Source: Bradyrhizobium ottawaense
Lineage (GTDB): Bacteria > Pseudomonadota > Alphaproteobacteria > Rhizobiales > Xanthobacteraceae
Direction of reading: 5' to 3'
Assembly: GCF_002278135.3 (NCBI RefSeq)
Contig: NZ_CP029425.2
Location: forward strand, 310,001 to 374,000
DNA: 64,000 nt
The notes beneath the pieces are model-generated. The model worked only from the letters and a program-made list of their open reading frames with translations. It did no database searches and was not told where the DNA came from. Position numbers and translations under genes: made by a program. Shown piece by piece: positions 44,534 to 55,487 of this stretch. How positions within the stretch are numbered: the first letter of the stretch is position 1; the number at the start of each line of letters is the position of its first letter.

Positions 44534-45181
44534 ATGTGGCGGGTGCTATCTTTAGCTTTGATGATCGGCATGATGACGTGCGGGATCGCCGATCTTGCGC
44601 GGGCGCAGACGGCGCAACCGGCGCCGAAGGCCGCACCGAAGTCGGCGGCTCCGCCGGCCAGTACGACTGCAAAGAGCGCGGCAAAGCCCGAGAGCAAGCC
44701 TGCGGCGCCGCCCCCGGCGGTTGCGGGTGGCGCGGAGCCGACCCTGATCGGCCAGTTCGGCACCTGGGGCGCTTATTCGGCGACGCCCAACGGCAAGAAG
44801 GTCTGCTTCGCGCTGGCAAAACCCTCGTCGTCGAAGACCAATCCGCCGAATCGGCCGCGCGATCCCGCTTATGCCTTCGTCTCGACCCGTCCGGCCGAGA
44901 AGGTGAACAACGAAGTCTCGGTCATGATCGGCTACGCGCTAAAGCCGGGCTCGGAATCGTCGGTCGAGGTCGGCGGCGCCGCCTTCGCCATGTACACGCA
45001 GGGCGACGGCCTCTGGATCAAGAACGCGGCCGAGGAGGAGCGGATGGTCGAAGCCATGCGCAAATCCGCCGAGCTGGTCGTCAAGGGGGTGTCGGCCAAG
45101 GGCACCGAGACGACCGACACGTTCTCGCTGAAAGGCCTCGCCCAGGCGCTGGACAAGATCGCCCAGGATTGCCGGCGGTAA
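44534..45181 (+). CDS. Invasion-associated locus B (IalB) family protein
   Basis: 215 residues. A signal peptide (cleaved after ARAQ) is followed by an Ala/Pro/Lys-rich linker (~25-70) and the IalB domain: IGQFGTWGAYSATPNGKKVCFALAKP, SVMIGYALKPGS, and the Cys near the end (IAQDCRR). Named for a Bartonella invasion factor, but common in Rhizobiales as a periplasmic protein; the role in this organism is not defined. Confidence 0.88.
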   Translation: MWRVLSLALMIGMMTCGIADLARAQTAQPAPKAAPKSAAPPASTTAKSAAKPESKPAAPPPAVAGGAEPTLIGQFGTWGAYSATPNGKKVCFALAKPSSSKTNPPNRPRDPAYAFVSTRPAEKVNNEVSVMIGYALKPGSESSVEVGGAAFAMYTQGDGLWIKNAAEEERMVEAMRKSAELVVKGVSAKGTETTDTFSLKGLAQALDKIAQDCRR

Positions 45182-45270
45182 GCCTCTCGGCTTAGTCCTT
45201 TAAGGCTAAGCGACAGCCACGGTCGCAATCGGCTGTTCCGGTTGCTATATAGGGCCGGTTCCAAGTTTTT

Positions 45271-45352
45271 CCGTCTTTCCGGGATGGTCCGAAGGACCAG
45301 ACCCGGAATCTCGAGGTTCCGGGTTCGACGCTTCGCGCCGCCCCGGAACGAC
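45271..45352. repeat. Palindromic repeat family A, copy 3
   Basis: CCGTCTTTCCGGGATGGTCC...CCCGGAATCTCGAGGTTCCGGG...CCCCGGAACGAC, in opposite orientation to copies 1, 2, 4 and 5. It lies just upstream of rlmN. Confidence 0.75.
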
Positions 45353-45372
45353 CACCTAGTCAGGTCCATTCA

Positions 45373-46578
45373 ATGCAACCGACGACGACCGAGCCGCATA
45401 ACGCAATCCTGGTGGAGAAAACGCCACTCGAGACCTATGTGCCGCCGGCGAGGCCCTCGCTGATCGGTCTGTCGCGCACGGAGCTTGCCGATCGCCTCGG
45501 CGAGATCGGCGTCACGCCGGCGCAGCGCAAGATGCGCGTGCAGCAGCTCTGGCACTGGCTCTATTTCCGCGGCGCTCAGAGCTTCGACGACATGACCTCA
45601 ATCTCGAAGGGCATTCGCGCCGAGCTCGCGCAGCATTTTACGGTCGACCGGCCCGAAGTCGTGGCCGAGCAGATCTCCAACGACGGCACCCGGAAATGGC
45701 TGCTGCGTCTGCCGAGCGGCGACAATGTCGAGCGCGCCCATGAAGTCGAGTGCGTCTACATTCCCGAGACCGATCGCGGCACGCTCTGCGTCTCCTCGCA
45801 GGTCGGCTGCACGCTGAACTGCTCGTTCTGCCACACCGGCACCCAGCGGCTGGTGCGCAATCTCACCGCGGGTGAGATTGTCGGACAGATCATGGTGGCG
45901 CGGGATCGATTGAATGATTGGGCCGATCGCGAGGACGGCACGCGCCGCGTCACCAACATCGTGATGATGGGGATGGGCGAGCCGCTCTACAATTTCGACG
46001 CGGTGCGCGATGCGCTGCTGATCGTCGGCGACAATGAAGGCATCGGCATCTCCCGCCGGCGCATCACGCTGTCGACCTCGGGCGTGGTGCCGAACATCGT
46101 GCGCGCCGGCGAGGAGATCGGTGTCATGCTCGCGATCTCGCTGCACGCGGTGCGCGACGAGCTGCGCAACGAGCTGGTGCCGCTCAACCGCAAATATCCG
46201 ATCAAGGAGCTGCTGCAGGCCTGTCGCGATTATCCCGGCGCCTCGAATGCGCGCCGCATCACCTTCGAATATGTGATGCTCAAGGGCGTCAACGACTCGC
46301 TCGACGATGCAAAATTGCTGGTGAAGCTGCTCAAGGGCATTCACGCCAAGATCAACCTGATCCCGTTCAATCCCTGGCCCGGCACCGCGTACGAGTGTTC
46401 GGACTGGGACCAGATCGAAAAATTCTCCGAATACATCTTCAACGCCGGCTATTCCTCGCCGGTGCGCACGCCGCGCGGCCGCGACATCCTCGCCGCCTGC
46501 GGCCAGCTGAAGTCGGAGACCGAGAAGCTCAGCGCACGCGAACGCCAGGCGCTGCGCGCCATGGCGATGACGGATTGA
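45373..46578 (+). CDS. rlmN: 23S rRNA (adenine-2503-C2)-methyltransferase
   Basis: A 401-residue radical-SAM methyltransferase that methylates A2503 in the ribosomal peptidyl-transferase centre (and tRNA A37). The cluster motif is [11 protein letters not shown], and the two methyl-transfer cysteines are the C-terminal Cys in AACGQLKSE and one further upstream. Middle motifs [10 protein letters not shown] and MLKGVNDS are typical. The N-terminal ~35 residues are a variable extension; no clear SD precedes the start. Confidence 0.96.
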   Translation: MQPTTTEPHNAILVEKTPLETYVPPARPSLIGLSRTELADRLGEIGVTPAQRKMRVQQLWHWLYFRGAQSFDDMTSISKGIRAELAQHFTVDRPEVVAEQISNDGTRKWLLRLPSGDNVERAHEVECVYIPETDRGTLCVSSQVGCTLNCSFCHTGTQRLVRNLTAGEIVGQIMVARDRLNDWADREDGTRRVTNIVMMGMGEPLYNFDAVRDALLIVGDNEGIGISRRRITLSTSGVVPNIVRAGEEIGVMLAISLHAVRDELRNELVPLNRKYPIKELLQACRDYPGASNARRITFEYVMLKGVNDSLDDAKLLVKLLKGIHAKINLIPFNPWPGTAYECSDWDQIEKFSEYIFNAGYSSPVRTPRGRDILAACGQLKSETEKLSARERQALRAMAMTD

Positions 46579-46604
46579 GGATGACACCGTACTCGACGTT
46601 CGTC

Positions 46605-46627
46605 ATGGCCGGGCTTGACCCGGCCAT
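46605..46627 (+). terminator. Hairpin after rlmN
   Basis: ATGGCCGGG pairs with CCCGGCCAT around CTTGA. The same core as the hairpins at 7339 and 51484. Confidence 0.5.
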
Positions 46628-46642
46628 CTGCGTTTATGAGCT

Positions 46643-46720
46643 GTCATTCCGGGGCGCGCATAGCGCGAACCCGGAATCTCGAGATTCCGGATTCGGTGCT
46701 GCGCACCGCTCCGGAATGAC
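46643..46720. repeat. Palindromic repeat family A, copy 4
   Basis: GTCATTCCGGGG...CCCGGAATCTCGAG...CCGGAATGAC, between rlmN and the small membrane protein. Confidence 0.8.
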
Positions 46721-46744
46721 GATGACACGCAACAGGTCCATCAG

Positions 46745-47239
46745 ATGTCCCTGATCGGCCGCCTCATCGTCATCTTCATCGGCTTCCTTGCCGCCTGCTT
46801 CGTCGGCGGCATGATCGTCGTCGTCGCGCTGCTGTTTCCGGAGTTCGCCGATCTCGGTGCCGGCCCCGTCGATCAGGGCACGATCGACATTTTGCTGGGC
46901 TTCGGCTTCATCTTCGTCTCCGGCTTTGCGCTGGTGCCGGCGGCGGTGATCGTTGCGATCACTGAGGCGCTCTACATCCGCAGCGTGCTCGCTTATGCCG
47001 TTGGCGGCGGCCTCGTCGGGCTTGGCTGCTATCTCGGCCTCGTTCCCTTTCACTCCGACACATTTCAGTTCGAAGGCATCGTGCGGCGCCATCTGGAGAT
47101 CATGACCGGCGCCGGCATCGTCGCCGGCGTGGTCTACTGGCTGATCGCCGGCCGCAACGCCGGCGCCTGGCGCATCCCGCCGCCCCCGCGCCAGCCACCT
47201 CCGCCGCTGCCGTCGAATTCAAGGCCGGACGCGCGATGA
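46745..47239 (+). CDS. Four-helix hypothetical membrane protein
   Basis: 164 residues with four predicted helices (~10-32, 48-72, 82-102, 122-142) and a Pro-rich cytoplasmic tail (RIPPPPRQPPPPLPS). I do not recognise a family. It lies between the family A repeat and the PAP2 gene in the same direction. Confidence 0.7.
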   Translation: MSLIGRLIVIFIGFLAACFVGGMIVVVALLFPEFADLGAGPVDQGTIDILLGFGFIFVSGFALVPAAVIVAITEALYIRSVLAYAVGGGLVGLGCYLGLVPFHSDTFQFEGIVRRHLEIMTGAGIVAGVVYWLIAGRNAGAWRIPPPPRQPPPPLPSNSRPDAR

Positions 47240-47293
47240 GTCGTGCCGCTTCCGGGGTTTCCATCCCCGTCCCACTCCGCTAAACCGCGCGCC

Positions 47294-48070
47294 ATGAACC
47301 GGACTGGACTCTTCATCGCCCTGGCGCTGTGGCTCGTGATCGGCGTTGTTTTCGGCCTCTATCCCGAGCTCGATCTCAAGCTCGCGTCGCTGTTCTTCGA
47401 CCCCCAAACCAAAACCTTTCCGCTCAAGCTGAACGACTGGGCGGGCTTTGCGCGGGACGCCGCGATGTGGGTCGCCTGGGCCTTCGTGCTGCCGTCGCTT
47501 GTGGCGCTCGTTGTCAAGATGATCCGGCCCGACCGTCCCTTGATGGTGTCGGGACGCGCGATCGTATTTCTGCTGGTCACCATCATCATGTCGGCCGGCA
47601 TCCTCACCAACCTCACCTTCAAGACCTATTGGGGCCGCCCCCGCCCGGTGGTGGTGACGGAGTTTGCCGGCGACCAGCAGTTCGTGGCGTGGTGGGATCC
47701 GCGGGGCGATTGCGTGCGCAACTGCTCGTTCTTCTCGGGCGAGGGCGCGACCGCGTTCTGGACGCTGGCGCCGGCCGCGCTGGCGCCGCCGGCATGGCGG
47801 CCGCTCGCCTATGCCGGCGCGGTGGTGTTCGGCGCCGTCACCAGCGGGTTGCGGATGGCGTTTGGTGGCCATTTCTTCACGGATGTGGCGATCGCCGGTC
47901 TCGTCAGTTTCGTCGTGATCTGGTTTGCCTACGCGCTGATTTACCGTTGGCCACGGACCCGGTTTTCGGACGAGGCGGTCGACGCCGCCCTGACCCGGCT
48001 GAACATGCCCGCCTACCGGCTCCGCCGGCGCCTGTTCAGCGGCAAGACCGGTCCCGAACCCTCGGTTTAA
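47294..48070 (+). CDS. PAP2-superfamily lipid phosphatase, altered motif
   Basis: 258 residues, six helices. Motif 1 is KTYWGRPRP (K-x6-RP). Motif 2, normally PSGH, is FFSGEGAT here: the essential His is replaced by Glu. Motif 3 is LRMAFGGHFFTDV (R-x5-H-x3-D, intact). The catalytic His of motif 3 is present but the motif 2 His is not, so activity or substrate may differ from standard phosphatidic-acid or lipid A phosphatases. The start at 47294 fits the N-terminal helix; a longer frame begins at 47243. Confidence 0.8.
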   Translation: MNRTGLFIALALWLVIGVVFGLYPELDLKLASLFFDPQTKTFPLKLNDWAGFARDAAMWVAWAFVLPSLVALVVKMIRPDRPLMVSGRAIVFLLVTIIMSAGILTNLTFKTYWGRPRPVVVTEFAGDQQFVAWWDPRGDCVRNCSFFSGEGATAFWTLAPAALAPPAWRPLAYAGAVVFGAVTSGLRMAFGGHFFTDVAIAGLVSFVVIWFAYALIYRWPRTRFSDEAVDAALTRLNMPAYRLRRRLFSGKTGPEPSV

Positions 48071-48145
48071 GCCATTAAATGGGTGCCGAGCCCCGCGAAA
48101 TTTGATATTCGCGCGGTCAACCCGTCCATGACATCAGCCCCTTGA

Positions 48146-49501
<1,356 letters not shown>

Positions 49502-49514
49502 TGCCCTCGCTGCC

Positions 49515-49603
49515 GCAGGGTGGGCAAGGCGAAAGCGTGCCCACCATCTTTCCGCGACCGAGATAGTGGTGGGCACGGCGCTCACGCGCCTTTGCCCACC
49601 CGA
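49515..49603. repeat. Inverted-repeat element family B, copy 2
   Basis: GCAGGGTGGGCAAGGCGAAAGCGTGCCCACC pairs with GTGGTGGGCACGGCGC...GCCTTTGCCCACCC. A fragment of the CGTAGCCCGGATGGAGC repeat follows at 49614. Confidence 0.8.
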
Positions 49604-49705
49604 CGATTGCGCGTAGCCCGGATGGAGCTACGCGCTTAATGACGAGGTCATGCTCGACCGTTACGGTTCCGGTCCTGTTGGAAACGGAATCGCGGAGCAT
49701 CGCGC

Positions 49706-51463
49706 ATGGTCAAGAGATCGGCACTCGCCTCTCTCATCGTCCTCGTTGGGACATCGTCATTGTCGGCCCAGACGATCTATCCGATTGATCGTGCCGAGAT
49801 CCTGGCCGGCGCGCAGTTCGACTTCAAGGTCGAGTTTCCCGGGCCGGTCGATCCGGCCAAGCTGAAGGTGACGGTGAACGGCGCGGATTATGCGACCGCG
49901 TTCGGCCGTTCGGCGACCTTCATCGAGCGCGAGGACGGCAAGGAGCAGTCGGCGCTGATTCTGCGCGACGTCACGCTGACCACGCCGGGCAGCATTGCCG
50001 TGGATGTGAGCGACGGCACGCGCCAGCGCAGCGTCACGTGGACGGTCTACGACACGGGTCCGCGCAAGGCGAAGAACGTCATCCTGTTCATCGGTGATGG
50101 CATGTCGCCGGCGCATCGGGTCGCGGCCCGAATCCTGTCCAAGGGCATTGCGGAGGGCAAGAGCCGCGGGAAGCTCGCCATCGACGACATGCCTCATATG
50201 GCACTGGTGGCGACCGCGGGCTCGGACTCGATCATCACGGACTCCGCGAACTCGGCCAGCGCCTATGCGACCGGGCACAAGAGTGCCGTCAACGCTCTCG
50301 GCGTCTATGCGGACCGCACTGCAAGCCCGTTCGACGATCCCCGGGTCGAAACCATCACGAGCCTCGCCAGGAGGCGGCTCGGCATGGCGATCGGCATCGT
50401 CACCAACACCGAGATCGAAGACGCAACGCCGGCGGCGATGGTCGCGCATACGCGCCGGCGCGCGGCCTATGACGAGATCGTCGAGCAGTTGTTCGCGGCC
50501 AGGCCGGATGTGGTGATGGGCGGCGGCAGCGCGAATTTCCTGCCGAAATCTGCCGCCGGCTCCAAGCGCAAGGACGAGACCGACTACATCGCGAAGTTTC
50601 GTGACGCAGGCTACCAGGTGGCGACCACCGCGAGCGAGCTCAGCGCTTCTGCCGCAAAGCCGGAGACGGGCAAGCTGCTCGGCCTGTTCGCCACGGGCAA
50701 CATGGACGGTGCGCTTGACCGCAAATTCCTGAGAGGTGGCGGCGTGAAGAAGTTTCCCGAGCAGCCTGACTTGACCGAGCAGGTGCAGGCAGCGCTGAGT
50801 ATCCTTGCGAAGAGCGAGGCCGGCTTCTTCCTGATGGTCGAATCCGGACTGATCGACAAATATGCGCATGTCCTCGACATGGAACGGGCCGTCTACGACA
50901 CGATCATGCTCGACAATGCGGTGCGCCAGACCCGCGAATGGGCGCGTGCGCGGGGCGATGATACCCTCATCCTGGTGCTCGCGGACCACAATCATCCCAA
51001 CGGCCTTGTCGGCACGATCAACGACGACATGAGCGCCACGCCTAACGTTTCCCTGCGCGAGCGCGTCGGCGTCTACGAGCAGGCCGGATTTCCCAATTAT
51101 CCGGCGCCCGATGCGGATGGCTATCCGTCACGCGTCGATGTCAGCCGCCGGCTCGCGATCTTCTCGGCCAGCCTGCCGGACCACTACGAGACGTTCCGCC
51201 CGAAGCTCGATAATCCCAACGAGCCCACCGTCAAGGCGGGCGACGACGGGACCTTCAAGGCCAACGACAAATACAAGGACGTCCCAGGCGCGGTGCTGCG
51301 CCCGGGCAATCTGTCGGCAATGATCGGCGCCAGCGTGCATTCGGGTGAGGACGTCATCCTCACCGCGACCGGGCCGGGCAGCGATGGTGTGCGCGGCTCG
51401 ATGGACAATACCGAAGTCTTTCGCCTCATGGTCGACGCGTTGGGGCTGGCCGCTCGGCGGTAG
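49706..51463 (+). CDS. PhoA-type alkaline phosphatase
   Basis: 585 residues, exported via signal peptide (cleaved near SAQT). A beta-rich N-terminal domain (~25-110) precedes the catalytic core: NVILFIGDGMSPAHR (metal site), TDSANSASAYATGHKS with the nucleophile Ser in the D-S-A motif, DDPRVETI and later LVLADHNHPNGLVG and HSGEDVILTATG with the metal histidines. A phosphomonoesterase in the periplasm. It differs in fold from the Tat-dependent PhoD elsewhere in this window. Confidence 0.9.
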   Translation: MVKRSALASLIVLVGTSSLSAQTIYPIDRAEILAGAQFDFKVEFPGPVDPAKLKVTVNGADYATAFGRSATFIEREDGKEQSALILRDVTLTTPGSIAVDVSDGTRQRSVTWTVYDTGPRKAKNVILFIGDGMSPAHRVAARILSKGIAEGKSRGKLAIDDMPHMALVATAGSDSIITDSANSASAYATGHKSAVNALGVYADRTASPFDDPRVETITSLARRRLGMAIGIVTNTEIEDATPAAMVAHTRRRAAYDEIVEQLFAARPDVVMGGGSANFLPKSAAGSKRKDETDYIAKFRDAGYQVATTASELSASAAKPETGKLLGLFATGNMDGALDRKFLRGGGVKKFPEQPDLTEQVQAALSILAKSEAGFFLMVESGLIDKYAHVLDMERAVYDTIMLDNAVRQTREWARARGDDTLILVLADHNHPNGLVGTINDDMSATPNVSLRERVGVYEQAGFPNYPAPDADGYPSRVDVSRRLAIFSASLPDHYETFRPKLDNPNEPTVKAGDDGTFKANDKYKDVPGAVLRPGNLSAMIGASVHSGEDVILTATGPGSDGVRGSMDNTEVFRLMVDALGLAARR

Positions 51464-51483
51464 CGGCGATGCTGTCCAAACAA

Positions 51484-51511
51484 AAATGGCCGGAATTGCT
51501 CCCGGCCATTT
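51484..51511. terminator. Bidirectional hairpin between convergent genes
   Basis: AAATGGCCGG pairs with CCGGCCATTT across an 8-nt loop; flanked by A and T tracts on the two strands, so it can terminate both the phosphatase and the OmpA gene. Confidence 0.75.
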
Positions 51512-51527
51512 GCGTTTGTGCTTGCCG

Positions 51528-53669
51528 TTACCGCGGCGGCGCGGTGCCGGCCGGAGGCGGCGGCAGCGAGGCTTGGCCGCCGTTGAGCAGCGGCGTGATG
51601 TTGCGGATGGTTACCCGACGGTTGATCGCGCTCGGCCCCTGCGTCTGCTCCTTCAGGTACTGCTCGCCGTAGCCCTGCGACGTCAGGTTCTCGGCGGGCA
51701 CACCAAACTGCTGCGTCAGCAATTCGGCCGCGGACTGCGCACGGCGGTCCGACAATGAGAGATTGTCGACCTCGTTGCCGACCGCGTCGGTGTGTCCCTC
51801 GATCAGGAACACCTCGCGCGGATTGCGCTGGATCGCCTGGTTGAGGCCGTCGGCGATCACCTGCAGCCGGGCCGCCTGGTCCGGCGGGATGGTCCACGAT
51901 CCCGTCTCGAAGATGATCGTGTTGACGTCGATGCTCGGCATCTGCATGCGAACATTGGGGCTGTAGCGGATCTCGTCGAGCGAGTAACGCCGATCGATCC
52001 GCTGCACCGGCGGTGCAACCATCGTCTGGTAGATCACGTCCGGCGACGCTTCCTGGGCGTCGACGATGTAGCGATCATAGGGAATGTTCACGACCGGCGG
52101 CGGCGCGTCGACATAGAAGCCGCCGACTGCCCGCGGATCGCGGTAGGTGTTGTCGATGATGACGAGTTCGCCCCCGCGGGGGTCCCTGCGGATTCGCCGC
52201 CGCAGCGAACCGTCCGCACCGACCACGGTGATGATCTCGCTGCCGTCGGGACGGACCACGACGGTGCGGGTTTCACCGCCGACAGTGTCGGTGCGGATGT
52301 CACGGGCGCCATAGCGGAAGCGATAGAGGTCGTTGCCGCGGACGTAAGCCTGCCCGCCCGGATCGCGGATGATGATGCGGTCCGGCTCGGTGTAGACGGT
52401 GCGGCCGCCTTCGACGACCTCGCGTCGCTGGCTGTGCATGTCGGCAATGGTGGCGCCGACCACGGCGCCGGCCACCACGCCTGCACCGATCGCGAGCGGG
52501 GTCAGGTCGCGCTGCTGCGGGCGCGGCGGAGGCGGCAAGGGCGCGGCGATCGTCGGCGCGGCCCGGAAGGCGGGCGCGACCGTCGGCGGAGCATTCCGCA
52601 CCCTGTCGGGTGGCGGCGTGGCGGCCGCCGAGCCCGGTACGGTGCTCGGTGCCGCGACGCCGGCGGGAGGCGCCGGCGGCCGTGGCGGAGCGCCAGCTTG
52701 CGGTGACGCAGGCGGAGCTCCGGCGGCGGGGCCGCTCGCAGGAGGCGTTGCGCCCTGTTGGCCGGGGGTCGGTCTCGCAGGCGGAGCTGGGGTCGCGCCG
52801 GGAGCAGGTGTCGGTGCTGCACCTGGACGTCCGGGCGGGGGCGTCGGCGTACCACCAGGAGCAGGCGTCGCCGTCGGAGCGGGCGTGGCACCGGGAGCCG
52901 GTGACCCTGCCGAGGGAGGTGCGCCGGGACGTCCGGGCGGCGGTGTGCCGGGGCGGCCGGCCGGCGGTGCGCCGGGCGTGCTGCCCGGAGCCGGCGTTGC
53001 GGTCGGCGCAGGCGTTGTCGTCGGTGCGGGTGTCGCAGTCGGGGCAGGTGTGGCGGTCGGAGCAGGCGCTCCCGGTCGCGCCGTCGGCGCTGCGGGCGCG
53101 GGAGAAGGCGTCGCCGCGGGTGCCGGGGCGGGGCGGCCCGGAGGAGTTGCGGCTGGCGGCGTCGGAGCCGGACGTGCTGCGGGAGGCTGCGGCGTCGGTG
53201 CGTGCTGCGGAGCTGCAGCAGGCGGCGGTGCCGGCGGCGTGGGAGCCGGGCGTGCCGCAGGCGGCGGTGTCGGGGCGTGCTGCTGCGGCGCCGCGGCAGG
53301 CGGCGGCGAGGGCTGCTTCGGTGCGGCAGGCGGCGGTGGTGGCGGCGGGGGGGCCGGACGGGCCGCAGGTGGCGGCGGAGGCGGTGGCGGCGCGGCGGGA
53401 CGCGGCGGTGCGGCGGCCGGCGGCGGCGCAGCGGGCGGGTGGGGCGGTGCAGCGGCGGGCGGCGGAGCGGCCGGGCGCGCGGGCCCAGCAGGCGGCGCAG
53501 CCGCGGGTCCCTTCGGCGGTTGCTTCGGTTTTCCGTCAGGGCCCGCATCTTGAGGCTGCGCCTGCGCGACCACGAGCGGCGGCGCACTTTGTGCTTGCGA
53601 TGCGGAGCTTGCGAATTGCATCGCGGTCAGAGCCGTCGTCGCGAGCAGCACGAAACGAAGATTGGTCAT
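51528..53669 (-). CDS. OmpA-family protein with a long Pro/Ala-rich segment
   Basis: 713 residues. Signal peptide (cleaved near SQAQS), a low-complexity region of about 330 residues made of Pro, Ala, Gly and Thr (tandem PAPTATPAPT and PPGRPGAPP words), two short ordered segments and a C-terminal OmpA peptidoglycan-binding domain (~600-705: TIIFETGSWTIPPDQAARLQVIADGL, IEGHTDAVGNEVDN, LSDRRAQSAAELL). The domain should bind diaminopimelate in the periplasm while the Pro-rich part spans or extends through the envelope. The Pro tract could vary in length by slippage. Confidence 0.88.
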   Translation of the reverse strand: MTNLRFVLLATTALTAMQFASSASQAQSAPPLVVAQAQPQDAGPDGKPKQPPKGPAAAPPAGPARPAAPPPAAAPPHPPAAPPPAAAPPRPAAPPPPPPPPAARPAPPPPPPPPAAPKQPSPPPAAAPQQHAPTPPPAARPAPTPPAPPPAAAPQHAPTPQPPAARPAPTPPAATPPGRPAPAPAATPSPAPAAPTARPGAPAPTATPAPTATPAPTTTPAPTATPAPGSTPGAPPAGRPGTPPPGRPGAPPSAGSPAPGATPAPTATPAPGGTPTPPPGRPGAAPTPAPGATPAPPARPTPGQQGATPPASGPAAGAPPASPQAGAPPRPPAPPAGVAAPSTVPGSAAATPPPDRVRNAPPTVAPAFRAAPTIAAPLPPPPRPQQRDLTPLAIGAGVVAGAVVGATIADMHSQRREVVEGGRTVYTEPDRIIIRDPGGQAYVRGNDLYRFRYGARDIRTDTVGGETRTVVVRPDGSEIITVVGADGSLRRRIRRDPRGGELVIIDNTYRDPRAVGGFYVDAPPPVVNIPYDRYIVDAQEASPDVIYQTMVAPPVQRIDRRYSLDEIRYSPNVRMQMPSIDVNTIIFETGSWTIPPDQAARLQVIADGLNQAIQRNPREVFLIEGHTDAVGNEVDNLSLSDRRAQSAAELLTQQFGVPAENLTSQGYGEQYLKEQTQGPSAINRRVTIRNITPLLNGGQASLPPPPAGTAPPR

Positions 53670-53855
53670 GGTGGTGAACTTCCCCGGAAGGTTCTTTGAC
53701 GAAGTGTTGGGATGAACAGCTACGCGTTAGGCCGGATTGTGGCGGGCGATGCGGTCGCGGCCCGATTTATTTCTGCACGGAAATCGCGTCACTCCGGCAA
53801 CGTTCATTGCGCATTCAGACGCTGGTTGCAATTGCCCCACATGTGATCGGCCACT

Positions 53856-54107
53856 TCATGCGCGATCCCGCGGCGGAATTGCATCCGTCGCAGGATTCGG
53901 CGTCAGCGGCCCGTTCGGCCCGCGCGATGGAATCTCTTCAGGCATGCGGCCCGGCAATTCGTCGGGCCGCGGTGGCGAGCCGGGCTCGCGCACCGGCGGC
54001 GTGATTTCAGGCTGCGGATTGCCCGGCGGAATTCCGGGTGGCGGTTCGGCTGGAGTCCCCGGTGTTGCCGGCGGAATCTCGGGCGGTTCGATCGGCATCG
54101 GCATCAT
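53856..54107 (-). CDS. Small Pro/Glu-rich hypothetical protein
   Basis: About 83 residues (MMPMPIEPPEIPPATPGTPAE...). A TTG at 54134 would extend it. Composition is biased and I see no domain; similar short Pro/Glu-rich proteins occur in Rhizobiales. The convergent or overlapping plus-strand frames here are longer but have no family match. Coding status is uncertain. Confidence 0.4.
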   Translation of the reverse strand: MMPMPIEPPEIPPATPGTPAEPPPGIPPGNPQPEITPPVREPGSPPRPDELPGRMPEEIPSRGPNGPLTPNPATDAIPPRDRA

Positions 54108-54182
54108 CGGGATCAGTTGTCCGGGGAAGGACAACGATGATGCCGCGCCGATGTTCCCTCATCGCGCCGCGCTGGATCTGCC

Positions 54183-54569
54183 TTATTCCGGCGCGTGGCA
54201 GACGGCCTCGATGTTGTGGCCATCAGGGTCGAGCACGAAGGCGCCGTAGTAATTCGCATGGTAATGCGGGCGGATGCCGGGCGGGCCGTTGTCGCGTCCG
54301 CCGGCCGCGATGGCCGCCTTGTAGAACGCGTCGACGGTGGCGCGGTCCCTGGCCGCGATCGCGACATGCACTGGCTTGTTCATGGCGCCTTCGCCGCCGA
54401 TCCAGAAATCCGGCTTGCCGTTGGCGCCGAAGCCGGCGGCGGCAGCGTGGCCGGTCTGCTCCGCCGTGACCTCCATGATCAGGCCGTAGCCGAGCGGAGC
54501 CAGCGCCTTGGCGTAGAACGCCTTGGCGCGCTCATAGTCGGAAACGGAGAAACCCAGATGGTCGATCAT
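54183..54569 (-). CDS. VOC family (glyoxalase/bleomycin-resistance fold) protein
   Basis: 128 residues from ATG 54569, with a perfect AGGAGG SD 6 bp upstream. Two beta-alpha-beta-beta-beta modules: MIDHLGFSVSDYERAKAFYAKAL and VHVAIAARDRATVDAFYKAAIAAGG, ending YYGAFVLDPDGHNIEAV. The metal ligands of glyoxalase I occupy comparable His/Glu positions. Enzyme or binding protein; substrate unknown. Confidence 0.92.
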   Translation of the reverse strand: MIDHLGFSVSDYERAKAFYAKALAPLGYGLIMEVTAEQTGHAAAAGFGANGKPDFWIGGEGAMNKPVHVAIAARDRATVDAFYKAAIAAGGRDNGPPGIRPHYHANYYGAFVLDPDGHNIEAVCHAPE

Positions 54570-54589
54570 CGTAACCTCCTTCGTCCTTG

Positions 54590-55447
54590 TCAGCGTGAGA
54601 GGAACGTATTGCTTCGCGTCTTGCGCATGATCGCAAATCCGCGCGCGACCATGTCGGCAATACAATCCTGCTGCCATTCGTTTTGTGACAGATGCTCGAT
54701 GACGACCGCGCGCGGCCATAGCGAGGGCGGCGCATCGCGGAAGAAGCCGATCAGCACGCGGTCCTCAAAACCCTCGACGTCGATCTTCAGCGAATCAATT
54801 TGCGTGACGCCGGCCTCGTCGAGAATGCGTGTCAGCCGCAGCGACGGCACCTTGATCGCCTCGGCGCTCGCCGTGCCGGTGACGACGTGAGTGGCGCCAA
54901 GATTACCGCCGCCGCTCTCGATCATCAGCTCGCCGTCGCTGTCGCCGGCGGCAGCCTGCACCAGGCGCACTTGCGCCGTCTTCGACGCGCCGTGGTTGAA
55001 CGAGAGCCGCGCGAACGTCATGGGATGCGGCTCGATCGCGACCACCTTGCCTGTGGTGCCGACCTGCCGCGCCATCACCAGCGCAAACGTGCCGACATTG
55101 GCGCCGACGTCGAGGAAGGTGCCGCCCGCCGGGGTATGCTGGCGCAGGAAGTCGAGCTCGTCGAGATTATAATCGGGATTGAACAGCGCGCCGCGCTCTG
55201 TCGCGCTGCCCTGGTGATAGAAGCGGAACGATGCGCCCTGATATTGCACGTCGACCGGGCCACCGCGCAGCAGGTTGACCAGCCGCGACATCCAGGGCCG
55301 GAACGCGCCGCGCTTCAGCCCCGACTGCTGTGCGAGGCGAATGATCGCAGCCTGCGCCGCATTGGGCGCAAACGCGCCGAACGGCGCGGACGAAGGGGCG
55401 TTGTCAGTCGTCAAGCAGGCGGTCCTCGTTGCAAGCGGCGCATGCAT
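54590..55447 (-). CDS. FkbM-family methyltransferase
   Basis: 285 residues. S-adenosylmethionine binding is at GGTFLDVGANVGTFALVMARQVG and VVAIEPHPMTFARL; the FkbM domain ends with SLKIDVEGFEDRVLIGF. Family members methylate hydroxyls of secondary metabolites or glycans, often in polysaccharide or lipid gene sets, but no neighbours support that here. Start at ATG 55447; a TTG at 55471 adds eight residues. Confidence 0.85.
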   Translation of the reverse strand: MHAPLATRTACLTTDNAPSSAPFGAFAPNAAQAAIIRLAQQSGLKRGAFRPWMSRLVNLLRGGPVDVQYQGASFRFYHQGSATERGALFNPDYNLDELDFLRQHTPAGGTFLDVGANVGTFALVMARQVGTTGKVVAIEPHPMTFARLSFNHGASKTAQVRLVQAAAGDSDGELMIESGGGNLGATHVVTGTASAEAIKVPSLRLTRILDEAGVTQIDSLKIDVEGFEDRVLIGFFRDAPPSLWPRAVVIEHLSQNEWQQDCIADMVARGFAIMRKTRSNTFLSR

Positions 55448-55487
55448 AGCCGGTTTTGCGTGGGACTCCAATCTTCACGAGAGGTCC

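Noticed and set aside
52399..53553. Plus-strand 384-residue Gly/Ala-rich frame opposite the OmpA gene
   Set aside because: It is the reverse complement of the Pro/Ala-rich tract, has no start context and no family; GC-rich repeats keep other frames open.
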